In this document: in pieces, positions 45,978-57,108 of the stretch | Layout: every line of letters starts with the position of its first letter | Numbering within the stretch: the first letter of the stretch is position 1 | Assembly (NCBI GenBank): GCA_951640165.1 | Contig: OX621250.1 | Span: 18,005,501-18,069,500 of the forward strand | Direction: 5' to 3' | Length of the DNA stretch: 64,000 nt | Source: Pseudoips prasinana | Lineage: Eukaryota > Arthropoda > Insecta > Lepidoptera > Nolidae | The notes under the pieces: model-generated | The model's database searches: none | Told to the model about the DNA's origin: nothing | What the model saw: the letters and a program-made list of their open reading frames with translations, nothing else | Position numbers and translations under genes: made by a program

Positions 45978-46606
45978 CAACTGTACTGGATAGAAATTTT
46001 CAATAAAAAGTAATAATGTTATTCATTTATTAAATTGAAAACTTCTATTAAGTATTATCCTTTACGCATTGGATGTTGTACAAGAAGTTTTATATCTGGA
46101 AATATGGGTACTAATATTTTAAAATGTCAAAATTCAAAGTGGACTACATAATTAAACTTCGCAATTACTCCTTTTTCCAGACAATTTAGAGCTCTTCGTC
46201 AAATAATTTATTATTTTATGTATCATAAACTTGCAAAATGATGTTATCTATCTAGCTGTTAGTACGTCGCATATAATTATTGTCGTATATGAGAATATCC
46301 TGTATAGATTAGATGAAATAATTTGTAACAAAGGAATGTAGATTGCTTAGAATAGACCCAAATGGAAATTGATACACCGACACGTAAACACCATTACTCA
46401 ACCCTATCGGATTTTAAATCTATATAACACGAAAATTAAACGTTTTCTCACTGATGGTGGTTGGATTTCGGAACATTCCCATAACTTCTGCACAACAATG
46501 GAAGTAAGTTGCAAGAGAAGAAGGGTCTATAAAAGTATAAAGTAGATCTCAGAATCAAGCAAAATGAAAAATGCTACAACAATAAGTTAAACACCATTGG
46601 GCACAC

Positions 46607-46750
46607 CTAACGGAAGGTAAATTTCTATTGCCAATATGGAAACGAAGATTTACTCGTCGACGTTTGTTGACATTGGAACCCATGGCCTCTGCCTGTACCC
46701 GCATGGCAGCGCTAATTCCAACCGTGTTGTCAGTTACTAAGTGCCCAGCG
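46607..46750 (-). CDS. Unknown four-exon gene, exon 2
   Basis: One base, 47 codons and two bases (residues about 52-100). The acceptor is CATCCAAAAAATAAG|C, preceded by TTTTCTTTTACC; its single base C completes the exon 1 codon (GA+C, Asp). The donor is CCGTTAG|GTGTGC, a non-optimal but legal GT. The peptide reads AGHLVTDNTVGISAAMRV, QAEAMGSNVN, a basic KRRR (about residues 81-84), then VNLRFHIGNRNLPSV. Codon choice (GCC, GGC, GTC, ACG) is unlike the flanking AT-rich DNA. A + strand ORF overlaps it as a shadow. The basic patch could be a nuclear-localisation or nucleic-acid contact element; that is inference only. Confidence 0.55.
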
Positions 46751-47734
46751 CTTATTTTTTGGATGATGGTAAAAGAAAACGTATTCATAATTACAATAAC
46801 GACCTATTCAAAGTCATTTTGAATATTAAGTCATTCATAGATGTGACCGTCATTTCGCAGAGAATGGATTTGAAAAAATCGCAGGTATTCTAATAGCAAT
46901 TATCGAGTATTTAGTGTGCCACTTAAAATGTATAATTACTGCTAATCATAGAAATATTGTATGAATGATGGACACGATAACTCATTCCGCAAAACAAATG
47001 TAGGTCTTCCAAATACTTTGTTTTGTTTGAAATATGAGCTGCGTAGGTAGACGTATCTCAAGATTGATAGTTGTTTAGTTCGTTAATAATCGTAAAAAAT
47101 TGCCTATTAGATTCGCATGAAATCTGCACTAATAAGTAGAACGATGCTATTTAGCTTCATTACTTTCTGTTTAATTGTAGAAACACTCGTTAGCGTTTAG
47201 TACAACCATTATTGATGTATGGGCGAAAGTAAGATTCCATTAATTTTTGCTGATTTTTACTCGTATTATCTCTGAAGCGAGTGCAAATAGGAGTCGTGTT
47301 ATAAACTAACTAAAATTGGATATTGTTTTGTGTTAATCACATAATGATGATCATTTTCATTTAATGATAATAGATTGATAAACGATATGATGGTTCCGAA
47401 AAATCTTACCTAACCTATCGACAACTAAACTATTTTAGTACAATTGCATTTGTTCCTATCAAACATTTTATGGAAAAGACGAGGCTGTAAAAATAAGTGT
47501 CACATTAGAATCGGTCCCCAAATAACAGGAAAAAGTAACGCGGCGCTACACATTGCGGGTTGCGTCAATATCAATGACTGGTGTCAAATCTCAAGTACCT
47601 GATGTATTGTATTTGTAAGTTTCTCAGTATTCTAATTTACTGCTGCGTAGGAGCTTGTACTGCCATTGAATCAGGAACTCTTTCCAATTATCTTATTTGT
47701 GAGAAAGTGATTTCTAATTATCAGCAAAGTACGT
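46751..47734. other. Intron sequence, nothing recognisable
   Basis: Part of the 8.6-kb first intron of the minus-strand gene. AT-rich, no repeats noted. Confidence 0.4.
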
Positions 47735-47915
47735 CCACTGCTGGACAAAAGCCTCCCTAAAGAACGGGGATTATGCCATAATCGCCACGCTTGACAGACG
47801 GGTTGGCGATCGCAGTTTGATGGTCATAGTTCACAGAAAAACGCTGCTGCCCGTTCTCTGGTAGGTTTTCCCTTGGTCGATTTCTACGCCGCCCATAATG
47901 AGATGGGGTGATGAT
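47735..47915 (-). mobile_element. Retroelement 3' repeat, copy 3
   Basis: The complement of the 39055 copy: ACGTCCACTGCTGGACAAAA, GCCATAATCGCCACGCTTGA, CAGACGGGTTGGCGATCGCA, TTTGATGGTCATAGTTCAC, ATAATGAGATGGGGTGATGA. Confidence 0.65.
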
Positions 47916-48032
47916 ATGCTATGCCGTCACCACACAGCAGAGCGTGGTTACAAGATAAGAATAATCCTTACACTTACTAGTTGTAAAAAAAAAATATTGT
48001 GAGTTCTTTGGGTAAATTCATTAACGTCATAG

Positions 48033-48755
48033 AATAGAATAGAATAGAATTTTATTTGTATAAAATGTAGGTCCATCAAGATGGATACATCATTAGTAAG
48101 CAGTGCCAGATACATTTTGTCGCATAACGACATACAAATATTGAATACAGTAATATTCATTTACACTGGAATTTTAAATAATTTATAATAACATAGATAT
48201 AGATTAAATTATAATATGTAAGTATACATCTTTCAAAATTTCAAATGTTCAATTTAAAAAATAATTTATTTTAATAAGTCCGATACTGAATAGAACGATT
48301 TGTTAATTAACCATATTTTAAGTTCTTTTTTAAATCTACTTAAGGGTAATTCCTTTAGGCTGTCGGGAATAGCATTATAAATACGTCCACACATGACATG
48401 ACAGGTTTTTAAATACGTTGTTGTCCTTGGTATATTTGCTAGAACAATTCTGTTTGGGTGTCTCGTATTTCTAGGGAACAAATCTCTAGCAGTTTTTAAT
48501 AGATTAGGATTCAACTTAACAAACTTAGCTGCTTCCAGAATGTACATACAGGCTAATGTTAGGATTCTGTATTCCTTAAAAAGTGGCCGGCAAGACTCGC
48601 AAGGTGGTATTCCAGCAATTGCTCTAATACACTTTTTTTGTGCTATAAAAGCTTTATTGACGTCAGTGGAGTCACCCCATAAAATAAGACCATAATTCAA
48701 AACGGATGACACATAGCCGTGGTATGCCGCTAGAACGGTTTGTGGTGTAGAGGTT
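48033..48755 (-). mobile_element. Jockey/CR1-like LINE, 5'-truncated, intact C-terminal ORF
   Basis: A minus-strand open frame of about 160 codons ends at TAA near 48266. It begins, before the first ATG, with QTVLAAYHGYVSSVLNYGLI and continues ILWGDSTDVNKAFIAQKKCI, RAIAGIPPCESCRPLFKEY, LTLACMYILEAAKFVK, and RIYNAIPDSLKELPLSRFKK. This is the thumb and C-terminal region of a non-LTR polymerase (VLNYG..LWG, KK.IRAI.G, SCRPLF....IL.L.C.Y). A 3' UTR of about 230 bp follows and ends in (ATTCT)n at about 48033-48050, a tail used by lepidopteran LINEs. The intact frame suggests fairly recent insertion. The 5' cut lies near 48755. Confidence 0.85.
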
Positions 48756-50133
48756 TTTCATAAAATCGAAAATATCCAAACTTACTAAAAGTGACACTAG
48801 TAGCAACGAATTGTTTGACCATCAGTAAATCTATCATAACCTTATTCACTATGAATTACTTTAATTTGAATTCTTATATTTAAAAGTGCTTTGTCCTTTT
48901 CAAACAGACTTTTATAAAAAACTTGAACGAGATTTTATGAGTAAGCCGTTTGAAAAATAAAATTAACAACGATATCTTCATAACTTTTTGTAATAAAGGA
49001 GTAACTAACCTGATTTAATACCCAGAATTGTAAGTAATAATTCTGTGGTGGTTGTAGGGCGGCAGGCGGTGTCATCATTTGTTAGCCCGGACAAAACTTC
49101 GCCTTCGAAGAATTGCCTCATCTGCGATACGTGTCTTGTTTTACATGTTGTTTTTATTTTTATCTGTTACATCGTTAGCTGGTTGTTTTGTTTCTCAACA
49201 TTATGCGCCAATATTATATTATGGCTTCGATATATCTTGTCGATTAGATTTATTTCCACCGCACCTCTGTTACTCAGTTCAAACCGGATCAGAGTTATTA
49301 CAGCATTCATTCTTATAATACGAGGGTTTATTCAAAATTAGAAGCCTATATCGTACGCCAAATATTTATCGTTGGATTGTTAACAATTAATAGCTCGGTG
49401 GGGTCCTTAGCTTATCTACGCTCTTGGTTTTAAATTCCAATTAGTGTGATCATTGCCCTTTGCTAAGAGGCCAAGTGCGTTAGTATTGCACCTGGGCAGC
49501 GGCCAAGCTTTGAGTACGTATATAAGTGACCACCTTGAATTTGAACGTTTGATTTACTGAAGCTATTACGAATGCCAAAATATTAGACATTCATTTATCA
49601 TTGTGTACGTGGGAAGCGATCTAGTTTACTAATGTTTGTAGTGGTTATAACTGATTGTCTTTAATTATGATGCAGATATGCAAATATGTAGCGTGTTTAA
49701 CTAACCACAAGAGGATACTTATCATAATCGAATAGCAACAACATGAAGACATCGAACTTAATTGTGAGAAATGCATGAAAAAGTAAAAGTTTTTATTTAT
49801 TTTTAAATAGTAACCTGGCTGTAGAATACTAATCTCAAGTATTGAGCATAAATTTAAAGTAATTCTATTCTATGTATGAAATATTGATTGAGATATCAAA
49901 TGTACGTTAAGGTGGTAACGGTTATCAAATGTGAAATTAGGCATATTTTCAAGCATCCTTATTAACCAAACGTTACCTACATTAAAAATTGTAATAACCA
50001 TAAAGTCTCATACTGAACAGTTGCATTTGAGGAAAGTTTTTTTTTTTCAACTTAGTTATATTTATAATTTGAATGAATCCTGATAGGTTTATCTAGCAAA
50101 ATAAAATTATAAACTAAATTACCCGCGCCAAAG
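48756..50133. other. Intron sequence with an old repeat near 49.4 kb
   Basis: At 49440-49540 the stretch GTTAGTATTGCACCTGGGCA, GCGGCCAAGC, ATATAAGTGACCACC resembles the upstream part of the cggtccc repeat at 32430. The ORFs at 49045-49341 are hydrophobic, lie in AT-rich DNA, and lack coding support. Confidence 0.4.
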
Positions 50134-50272
50134 TACAGACGCCAGCACATCAAGCTACCCCAATCTGTCAAATTTCCCCGATTGAAAGTGAACCTTAGGG
50201 TTTTGTGATAAAGTTGAAAATCTATAAAAGAAATTTGACAGATTGGGGTAGCTGTATGTGCTGGCGTCTGTA
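50134..50272 (-). mobile_element. TA-ended MITE-B, copy 4 (139 bp)
   Basis: TACAGACGCCAGCACATCAA...TATGTGCTGGCGTCTGTA with GCTACCCCAATCTGTCAAAT on both arms (inverted). Same length as copy 3, reverse orientation. The long inverted arms (about 45 bp) are the best preserved of the four. Confidence 0.9.
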
Positions 50273-50454
50273 CATCTGCTATGAATTTAGCTAACCACAA
50301 TGGGTCGGTTTTAGGGACGCTATTTACAAATGTCACTCAACGTTCCTACGCGAATTCAACCGAGCACGGAGAGTGGTGGTTATGGCGCGGTCGTGATTGA
50401 ACTATCGACTGACGATATGTGGTGATATATATGTATTTGTTAGTTTATATGAAG

Positions 50455-50880
50455 GGGACTCGCAAGTAAGCACCGTCGTCCCAGGAACGTCTTAGACGAT
50501 CCGGACGACGAGATCACCGTTTACCTCGATCAGATCAAGTCACTCAGATACTCTCGCAACACTGCACAAGAATACTTCGTACTCGCCGGACTAGAGTACG
50601 ACCGCGAACTCGCGACCACCAGCGTCCTCCATGACCCTTAGTTTGCATTCGAATCTATGTAATGGCCTCCCCGGACCTAAACCTCGCGTATTAATGTAGA
50701 GCGAAAATTGCACAAAACCTCCCTAAAACGATACGCCCTCTCGCATCTCTCCGCCAGTAACCACAGCCAGAGTTGAGGTTCGAACCCTAAGGGGGTGCCC
50801 TCCGGCGCAGGTACTTAGTTTGTAGTTTTGATTTGCAAGACGGTTCGAGTCCGCGCTCACCTCTATAGTCCGGTTAAGCA
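50455..50880 (+). pseudogene. Decayed coding-like stretch, probably retroelement
   Basis: After a TGA at about 50451 one frame reads HRRPRNVLDDPDDEITVYLD, QIKSLRYSRNTAQEYFVLAG, LEYDRELATTSVLHDP then a stop, with balanced codon use unlike its flanks. Further on, GGTGCCCTCCGGCGCAGGTA then CTTAGTTTGTAG resembles the 3' UTR of the LINE at 16870-17275 (GTGCCCTCAGGGGCAGAATA then CTTAGTTTATAG). I infer a dead LINE or other repeat; I do not recognise the protein. Confidence 0.35.
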
Positions 50881-51757
50881 GTGATAGTCGCAAGGTTAAA
50901 TGCATACGACACGTTAAAAAAATATGAAGGGGAACAAAAATAAATAACATGATTAACTCATATTATAACCTTAGTAGTACTAATGATAATAACGTGTACA
51001 AGAGGGCGGCGTTAAGGTTTTCTAGTCATTACTTTTTGTGTCAGGTGTTTCACATTAAAAATATTTGTCTTGAATCCAAATATAAAAGTTTTCACTCACA
51101 CCGAAAAAATTTATTACCTTTACTTGCTTAATATTTCAAATTTATCCGCAATCAAGTGTTAAATTTTGGCAGTAAATACTAAATAAATCCCACGTTTTAA
51201 TGTAAAAGCTATCTTATAACTTGATATGTGCTTGTGACTGGTTTTATTCAGGTAAAACGAGCAAAAATATTTTTATGAAAGCAATTTCATTAAAAAACGA
51301 GCACATTTATATGAAATCTTAAATGCATTGCCCTCATCAAGCTGTCAACCTTTTATCCTGTTTTATTTATGTTGCACTATTGAATAAGCGAGGGTTTCAT
51401 TGGCCCGGTAAACTTGTAGTGGACGCAGTTTTCTTTTTTAAACTCAGGCCAGTGTTTATAAATTAATAATTTTGCAGCTATCATAAATTAAAACTTAAGG
51501 ATCAGATTAACTAATTGATTAGATGAATCGCTTCTCTATAGCGAACTAAAAGAGGTTTTCGGAGTAATGTTTATAACTACTGCCTTTAATCTTTTACAAA
51601 AAAATATCTGATCTGTATTACTTGTAAATTATACATAAAATTAGATAATTCGAATAATTATGGCAATTATTACAATGAAATCCCTTGTAATTCTTAATTT
51701 AAAATCTCAAATATTTTACAGTTAAGTATTAATTAAGAGTGGGATCGAGACAGCACT

Positions 51758-51868
51758 AACACAAGTATTATCAGTATTTACTGGGGCTGTTTCACTCCCA
51801 TTTCTAATTAGTTTATAATTACAAATGGGAGTGAAACAGCCCCAGTAAATACTGATAATACTTGTGTT
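51758..51868. mobile_element. Perfect foldback, 46-bp arms, possible 6-bp target duplication
   Basis: Arms 51758-51803 and 51823-51868 are exact complements over 46 bp (AACACAAGTATTATCAGTAT ... GTTTCACTCCCATTT), loop 19 nt. GAGACA occurs just outside on the left (51746-51751) and right (51870-51875), which could be a target-site duplication. Confidence 0.85.
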
Positions 51869-52013
51869 TGAGACACCAAAATAGTTTTCTACTTTTTAAT
51901 TAAGAAGTTACTTGGGTGACTGCAATCACGCTGTTTATCTCATTGTAACTCGCGAAAATAAGTTTTACTAAATATGCACATGTTTATCTCCAATATCTAT
52001 AATGTGTGTTGTT

Positions 52014-52207
52014 ATTGAAATTAATAGAAATGTTTCCACAACAGCGCTTCTTTTTGGAATACATAACTTAAAAATACATAGAATAATTTAGTGACACTAT
52101 ACTAAGTGTTGGTAAAGCCTATGTATTCAGACACATATGTATTCTTAAGTTAAGTTATGTATTCAAAAAACAAGCCCGGTTGTGGAAACAATTCTATTGA
52201 TTTCAAT
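52014..52207. mobile_element. Foldback MITE-like element, about 194 bp, imperfect arms
   Basis: Left ATTGAAATTAATAGAAATGT, TTCCACAAC, GGAATACATAACTTAA; right TTAAGTTATGTATTC, GTTGTGGAAACAATTCTATT, GATTTCAAT. Arms differ by several substitutions; the middle also pairs partly. Confidence 0.7.
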
Positions 52208-54597
52208 AAAAACAAACATTAAAGATATTGGAGGTAAACATTTATGCATATTTAGTCAAACTTATTTTCACGTCTATAACATAATGGTAATAACCATTAT
52301 AGTTTATAATAACCGTTTAAGCTTAGAAACACATTGCATGAATCCAAATGTGCTAAAAAAGCGTGCGTTTGAGTTTCCGTTCCGAATGCACCGGTGTGAT
52401 TGGCTGATTTAAAGTCATAGGAGGGAACGGCTAAATGTGCATATAGGTACTAAAATAAAAATGTGTTTGGCATCTTTCCAGCCTATCTAATGCTCTTTTG
52501 TCGTCATACGTTTGGCCCATCGTAGCAAGTTTCTTGCAAGCTCGCGCTAAACCTACTTTGCTGCTAGGAAAAGCCATTCTCTTTGATTTGTTAAATGGTT
52601 AGCCATTAATATTTTATTTTATTCAACATTCACTTGACAATATAGCTACTTACGCACTGTCTTATAGAGCCTATTTCTTCACACCTGCGACATACATTAG
52701 TGAGGTTATTACACTCTTTGCCTGTAATCCATCTCGGTGCGCACGCGCATACATAACGTTATGTATCGCAACCTCAGTACTAAAACATTGACATAGTCTC
52801 GACCTGAAAACTATGAGAAACAAGGTTCTCTGAATAGCCAAAACCAGATGTCCTCTAGCGGCCAGTCTAGAGACGATTAATTAATCAATAACATAGGTAT
52901 GGTTTATAAAATCAATTGAGCCGTTCATACTTTTCCATTAAATCGCCTTCTGCTAGTTAGGCAGGTTTAACTAATTAATAAAAAAAGTAGTTAATTAAGT
53001 AACTAATTTAGTTAAAACTCATTTTGAAACGTTTATTTAAAACTAAATTTTATATAAAAATACATAACAGAAATCAATATCAACCATCATTGATTCGGAT
53101 TTGAGGGCTACAATATCATAGACAGATTGAGATTTAGAGAAGACGTTTCTAAAATCTTCTTCTTAAAATAACTCCATTCTAAAGGTTAAATTATTAAATG
53201 ACTAATTTCTAAACTTATGCTTTTATAACAAAAATAAACTATTAGATGCAAAATATTTTACAAAATTAGAATCCTATTAATTTAATGACACCACATAAGG
53301 ATATACGAGTAATATTTTTTCTATGATTTACGGTTAACACTTGCCTACACAACTTTAATACTAAGAATGCTATGAAATAATATACGCCTAGTCGTATAAA
53401 AAGCGATTACCTAATACCCGTATCCATTCGCGTAAAATACGGGCAATAAATCACATTCTGGATTCCAAAAAGCGTTGTCACGGGGCACCGTCCACCGAGC
53501 ATTCAACTTTCTATTGTTTCATGTTAATCCTACGTAACAATTTAGTGTGATATGAGACATCGTGACACATTTCTCCTCTCATGTATTTTCAGATGTAATG
53601 AATATTTTCTTGATAATAATCGTCAGATGTTGATGGGCATACATCTTCAGAGAAGACGTATGGATCATCGCTCGAGATATAACAACTCTTAGGCTGGAAG
53701 ATCTCTTTATTAATATTACTTTACTTTTAACCCCTGCGAGAGCATTACACAGCTATGTAAATAATTTAATTGTTGATTTAATTTTATGACACCAATATAA
53801 ATATCGTTGCTAATGGTGTTCCTAAAATATTTTTAATTGCTATGAACCCAAAACCAAAATATAACAGATAACATTAAAGTATCATCATCAATCAATAAAA
53901 TACCTCATAAACCACTTTAATTCTTAAAAAAAATAAAAATTACTTGCGGCTTTATTGACAGTCCAATATAAACGTATTCATCAACAAGTTAATTTTCACT
54001 CAAACGTATAAGTGTATAAATATTGCTGTCGGATCTCGTATCAGTAAACTGTGTACGTAAGGCTACTCGTCCATTTCTGTGATTAAATAATTATAGGTAT
54101 TAATTTGATAGATGGTTGCGAAGGTGAGGTAATAGTGGGCAAGTTTTTAATTCGTAAATCTGCTATTTACTGTCTAGCGATATAGGAATTTATTATATAT
54201 CTATTTCTTTATTTAACAATAAAGAACACATGCATTAATTGAATTCATTACAATCACAAAAAAGACGCCGCGTTGTTCGAATTCTTTCGATAACGACAAA
54301 ACGGTGCCTACTTGTCAGCAGTACTATTCTTATACATCGCTTTAGTGCAGTAGCGACGGTATTCTTATTTTGAAAATAGTACTACCGACATGCTGGTACC
54401 GTTTTGATTTTGTCAGCCATCGTTCTGCGAACTGCTTTTCAACTATATATAGGCTTCTCCATTTTACAAACTAATTATATGTAACCTCATTATTATGATA
54501 ATGTATAAATATACATATCAGTTTCCTACGTCTTAACGTGATAATGTGATTAGAGATGTTTATTAGTTATCCTTAAGGGGAAAGCCTTAAGAGGTCT
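52208..54597. other. Intron sequence, nothing recognisable
   Basis: AT-rich. Around 54285-54420 there is a weak inverted similarity (AGTACTATT...AATAGTACT with flanking ACGGT...ACCGT), too imperfect to call an element. Confidence 0.4.
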
Positions 54598-54774
54598 ACG
54601 GATGCCAAAAGGAAAGGTTTGCTTCATGCGCTATAACCGAAATAGTTATGGAAGCAAACATACCATACCAATAATCGATATTTTTTTAATCTTGGATACC
54701 AGTGACCCGAGTTGGTTATCGCCCACTGTTTCGGTAATGGTGCATGGAGCAAACCTTTCTTTTTGGCATCTATA
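54598..54774. mobile_element. Foldback MITE-like element, about 175 bp
   Basis: Left ACGGATGCCAAAAGGAAAGG, TTTGCTTCATGC, ATAACCGAAATAG; right CTGTTTCGGTAATGGTGCAT, GGAGCAAACCTTTC, TTTTTGGCATCT. Arms of about 50 bp with mismatches. Confidence 0.7.
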
Positions 54775-55331
54775 AAGGACTTTTTTTCAAGACTTTTGTT
54801 TTTATATATCTTAACGTAGCTTTCAACGTACACATCATCAAATGTTGTCAAAATTTAACGATTTCTGCAAATTGAACGTAATACAAGGTGGGCGGTTCAT
54901 TGTGCCTGAGAGTATTTATAATATCTTATTAGCGTGTCGATGGTAAGCTAATTAAATTGTTGTAGCCTAAACTTGGCCACAAAAATACCACTTGACCACT
55001 GAGTATTACAAGTTATTAATATTAACTTACTTTTATTTGTATTGCTGGTATTTTAGTAACTGATTCTGGTCATGTGTGACTGCGTCTGCGAATAAAATTA
55101 AGTTTTTCACCATAAAACCTTCCGACATCCGAATGCAATTTCCTTGTTCCTCACATTTTCTACATGATAAGAATACGTTATCGTGACCACCAGCGGTTCT
55201 CTTAAGCTTTTATTTCACGAATCGGCTGCAAATTACATTTAATTAGTTTTATTATTGTATTTTAGGCATTTAGAAGAGCTGAGTTACGAGCATATTATAT
55301 AAATTTATCGTTTTTCCTGTACATTACATAC

Positions 55332-55486
55332 TCGGAAGAATCGTAAAATGACATTGCTAAATTAATTTCCGCGTATTGATGGGGACATTTAATCATCGGT
55401 GCCAAAGTAGTTGTTATTATAAAATTAATGAATTTCTCCGAAAGCTGTCTAAGAGTCTCGTTGAAACGAGCAGCCGGGCCTGACAT
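55332..55486 (-). CDS. Unknown four-exon gene, exon 1 (first coding exon)
   Basis: ATG at 55486-55484, preceded in frame by TAA nine bases upstream, opens 51 codons plus two bases and ends at TCCGA|GTATGT, a usable insect donor. The peptide starts MSGPAARFNETLRQLSEKF, then INFIITTTLAPMIKCPHQYA and EINLAMSFYDSS, mostly amphipathic helix. Because ATGTCAG|GC also looks like an acceptor (a CTAAAC branch-like site lies 20 bases before), this could instead be an internal exon with more N-terminal exons to the right. With the ATG reading, the whole protein is about 257 residues. No signal peptide or membrane segment. I recognise no family. Confidence 0.55.
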
Positions 55487-56994
55487 ATTTTTTTAAGTGT
55501 TTAGAAAATAATTATACAATATTGGTAAAAATTTACAATTTATATTATTTAGACGTGCTTTTTTTTAATACTACATAATAAAAAATATGCTGACTGGAAT
55601 TAGGAAGAAAACTCGTAGCCTGACAGCGTAGAATGCAAATGCTCGGGTGCAATTGAAATCTTTGGCACGCCCATTGTTACGTCTGATATCAGAAGTGTCT
55701 GACGGATGGGGGTAAACGCCGCACATTTATTTATGTAATAAACCACTCATTACTCATAATTTTATTACCTATCTTCCGTTTAGCGATCAATTGAAAAGTA
55801 CGTGGTACTTTTATTTCCGTACTAGCTGTGCCCCGCGTTAAACATTATAAATTATAGTAAAAAAAATGATATTGGGACCCTCAATATTATTTTTGAAGAC
55901 CTATACATAGATAACACACATGAGGTTTGATGAAAAAGAAAATTGAGTTTCAGTTCTAAGTATGGGGAACCCCCAAAATTTATTCCTTTTTTTCTATTTT
56001 TGCGTGAAAATCTTAATGCGGTTGTGACATACGGACGGAAAGACAGACATGACGAATCTGTAAGAGTTCCTTTTTTTACGGAACCCTAAAAATGCAATGT
56101 TAAATAAAATGAAGTTTAGGAGTTGGCGATAAGAAGATTGTCAGTGAGTGAAATTTTAAATTTCTGTTAATATTGTATGTATAGTAAATTATATAATAGT
56201 GGATACATTAAACTTTTGTTATTATGTTAGCTACAAGGCCTATAAATAGTTATAAAAAGAAAACAAATAGTTCTTTTAAATTTCATGAATGATCTATTGC
56301 CAGGTTTAAAGTAGTAGGAGGCCGACATATTTTAGACCCCGTACAACTAAAAGATAACTCAACTGTACCTACATATGTTATCTAAATTACAACATGCTTG
56401 TTCTTAATGATCTGAGATATCAATATAATACATTCCCTGCTGTCTTTAAATCTGATATAATTAATTATGTCAATCAGTTGTAACGGTTATTTAATATCAA
56501 AATGATCTCATTACTGTAATTCTTAAACCAAATGGTAAAACCATTTCGCGATGTCAGAAGATTTATCTGTCGTCTTTCTGGCAAATATATAGAATTAGTT
56601 ATTATTGGATTGATATATTATCTGTTTTATTACGCAGGTACTTCAGATGTCTTTGGAAACGTTTTCCCAATATAGAATTTCACATAAAAGTGGAATTGAT
56701 CACGCAGTTTGGGTATTTGGCACTTGTCCAAATTGTCAAGGTTTTGCTACGACTCGATATATCGCTAGAATTTTGGAGACTAGCAATTGGTTTGTCCATT
56801 AGGTATACATATTATTAATATTTAGGTACTTCGTCGTTCTTTATCAGCTCTGTAATCATCTCTTAAACCATTGCATATTTTTGACGTGAAACTTTAAGGT
56901 TGATTTATCGTAATCGATAATTGGACTAGAATTGAAAGTAAAATATTAGAGACGCATCGCTTTTTGGGATAATTCGATACATACGAAAGAAAAA
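55487..56994. other. Upstream flank of the minus-strand gene; repeat fragments
   Basis: At 55823-55842 there is an isolated Helitron 3' end (CTAGCTGTGCCCCGCG). At about 56025-56092 there is a piece of the GGTTCCGTACCC repeat (GACGGAAAGACAGACATGAC, TTACGGAACCCTAAAAA). No promoter element is evident directly upstream of 55486 on the minus strand. Confidence 0.45.
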
Positions 56995-57108
56995 AATCTC
57001 TTTACCCCACTTGGGGTTGAAATATATAGCTCTCTTTCTCTCTTCCGCATATCTTCGGAAGAGAGAAAGAGAGCTATATATTTCAACCCCAAGTGGGGTA
57101 AAGAGATT
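56995..57108. repeat. Perfect foldback, 53-bp arms, 8-nt loop
   Basis: 56995-57047 and 57056-57108 are exact complements over 53 bp (AATCTCTTTACCCCACTTGG ... TCTTTCTCTCTTCCG), loop CATATCTT. It is the longest perfect inverted repeat in the window. No shared ends with the other foldbacks. Confidence 0.95.

Noticed and set aside
49045..49341. Hydrophobic + strand ORFs that look like membrane proteins
   Set aside because: TTT/ATT-rich DNA gives Phe/Ile runs by chance; no splice or family support.
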